Position numbers and translations under genes: made by a program. This document shows, piece after piece, positions 5,100 through 5,794 of a stretch of 5,794 bases of DNA. The stretch comes from Gemmatimonadota bacterium. GTDB taxonomy: Bacteria > Gemmatimonadota > Gemmatimonadetes > Gemmatimonadales > GWC2-71-9. Below the pieces are notes generated by a model, which worked only from the letters and a program-made list of their open reading frames with translations, was not told the origin of the DNA and made no database searches. The DNA is taken from the NCBI GenBank assembly GCA_029862935.1, contig JAOTWK010000243.1:1-5794 (forward strand), read 5' to 3'. Numbering within the stretch: position 1 is the first letter of the stretch; the number at the start of each line of letters is the position of its first letter.

Positions 5100-5794
5100 C
5101 TAGCGCCAACTCTCCTGCAGTACACGAAGCGCATTGGTGCCAAGCACCTTGAGCACGTCGGGCTCGGTGACGCCGCGCTCGAGCAGCATGCCCGTCACAG
5201 CCGGGAGCCGTGACGCGTCGGCGACCGCACGGGGCGGTGCAGTGAATCCATCGAAGTCGGTTCCGATCATCACATGGCTCCACGATCCGGTGACGGACGC
5301 AATGTGCTCCATCGTGTCACCGATCAGCGCGAGTCCATCCCTTCCAGCATGGTCCCCGCTCAGCCAGTACGGCATGAAGATGACACCCACGGCGCCACCG
5401 CGGCGCGCGATCTCGCGGATCTCGTCGTCATGCAGGTTGTACGGGTCTGCCCGAAAGTGCTGCACGCCAATGTGACTTGCCACAATGGGCCGATCGGCTG
5501 CCACTTCGTTGAACACCGCCGCCCGGGCCGCCGCTGAGAGGTGAGTCACGTCTACCAGGATCCCGAGACGCTGCATCCGACGGAGCATGGTGCGACCTAG
5601 GTCTGTGAGCACCGGCCGCCGTCCGATACCGAACTGGAACGCGCACAGACCGCGGATCGCCATATCCTTGGGAATGCCATCGACGTGCGCGGCAATGTTG
5701 TTGTCGTAGAAGTGGCTGAGCGTCACCATGGCGACCCCCAGCTCAGCGAGCGTGTCGAGCCGATCGACATCCCCGCCCACTGCATGGAGGCCCT
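5100..5794 (-). CDS. Membrane dipeptidase-like M19 metallopeptidase, 5'-truncated
   Basis: C-terminal part (230 complete codons plus TAG) of a renal/membrane dipeptidase-family zinc enzyme; the frame runs off the right edge and the start is outside. Visible motifs in order: GLHAVGGDVDRL at the very edge, where the codon before GLH shows only its last two bases (AG), compatible with the bridging Glu of the family's EG-x-H motif; LSHFYDN; DVTHLS (His at 5541-5543) and ASHIG (His at 5472-5474), matching zinc ligands His198 and His219 of the human enzyme; an Arg at 5451-5453 in FRADPYN, probably matching substrate-binding Arg230; then IGTDFDG with the expected active-site Asp at 5256-5258. The HxD zinc motif near the N-terminus is not in the window. 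The family is typically about 350-420 aa and hydrolyses dipeptides, some with a D-residue at the C-terminal position. Whether it is exported cannot be seen. The GTG at 5780 is internal, not the start. Confidence 0.92.
   Translation of the reverse strand, partial: GLHAVGGDVDRLDTLAELGVAMVTLSHFYDNNIAAHVDGIPKDMAIRGLCAFQFGIGRRPVLTDLGRTMLRRMQRLGILVDVTHLSAAARAAVFNEVAADRPIVASHIGVQHFRADPYNLHDDEIREIARRGGAVGVIFMPYWLSGDHAGRDGLALIGDTMEHIASVTGSWSHVMIGTDFDGFTAPPRAVADASRLPAVTGMLLERGVTEPDVLKVLGTNALRVLQESWR

Noticed and set aside
5014..5283. 89-aa minus-strand reading frame rich in Arg/Ala/Cys/His
   Set aside because: It overlaps the well-supported M19 gene in another frame and has no recognisable domain or ribosome binding site.
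1..5794. A beta-lactam-related cluster, because isopenicillin N epimerase and renal dipeptidase families both touch beta-lactam chemistry
   Set aside because: Both families are broad, neither gene can be assigned to that activity from the visible part, and no other beta-lactam gene is present.

Overview
The window is a GC-rich bacterial chromosomal segment with five protein genes and no RNA genes, mobile elements or CRISPR arrays that I can see. A secreted dipeptidyl-peptidase IV-type protease, an LAAC lipoprotein and a very basic Lys/Ala/Arg-rich DNA-binding-type protein suggest a free-living Gram-negative-type bacterium. The protease resembles a subgroup I associate with Bacteroidota and Gemmatimonadota, and the high GC favours something like Gemmatimonadota. 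That placement is an inference from family resemblance only.

Layout, left to right. Positions 1-797 (+) hold the C-terminal two thirds of a class V, PLP-dependent aminotransferase (isopenicillin N epimerase / cysteine desulfurase-like fold), cut off by the left edge. After a 49-bp gap comes a complete S9B peptidase of 763 aa (847-3138, +) with a signal peptide, a beta-propeller and a full Ser-Asp-His triad. A 78-bp gap leads to a 157-aa histone H1-like protein (3217-3690, +) made of five 11-residue basic repeats, an 18-residue uncharged Ala-rich stretch and three 10-residue basic repeats. The + strand genes then meet a convergent minus-strand pair across a near-100-bp spacer that holds a perfect 20-bp hairpin and a second, smaller hairpin. 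On the minus strand lie a complete lipoprotein of the endonuclease/exonuclease/phosphatase fold (3784-4962) and, upstream of it, a membrane-dipeptidase-like M19 metallopeptidase (5100-5794) whose N-terminus lies beyond the right edge.

How the genes fit together: the S9B peptidase would release X-Pro-type dipeptides outside the cytoplasm, and an M19 dipeptidase can split dipeptides, so a peptide-scavenging theme is plausible. However, the two genes are on opposite strands and no shared regulation is visible. The H1-like gene and the EEP lipoprotein have no obvious link to that theme. Coding density is high: no gene-free stretch exceeds about 140 bp. I see no convincing new multi-gene system here. 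The most unusual item is the H1-like protein with its hydrophobic insert, followed by the altered S1 pocket of the S9B peptidase.
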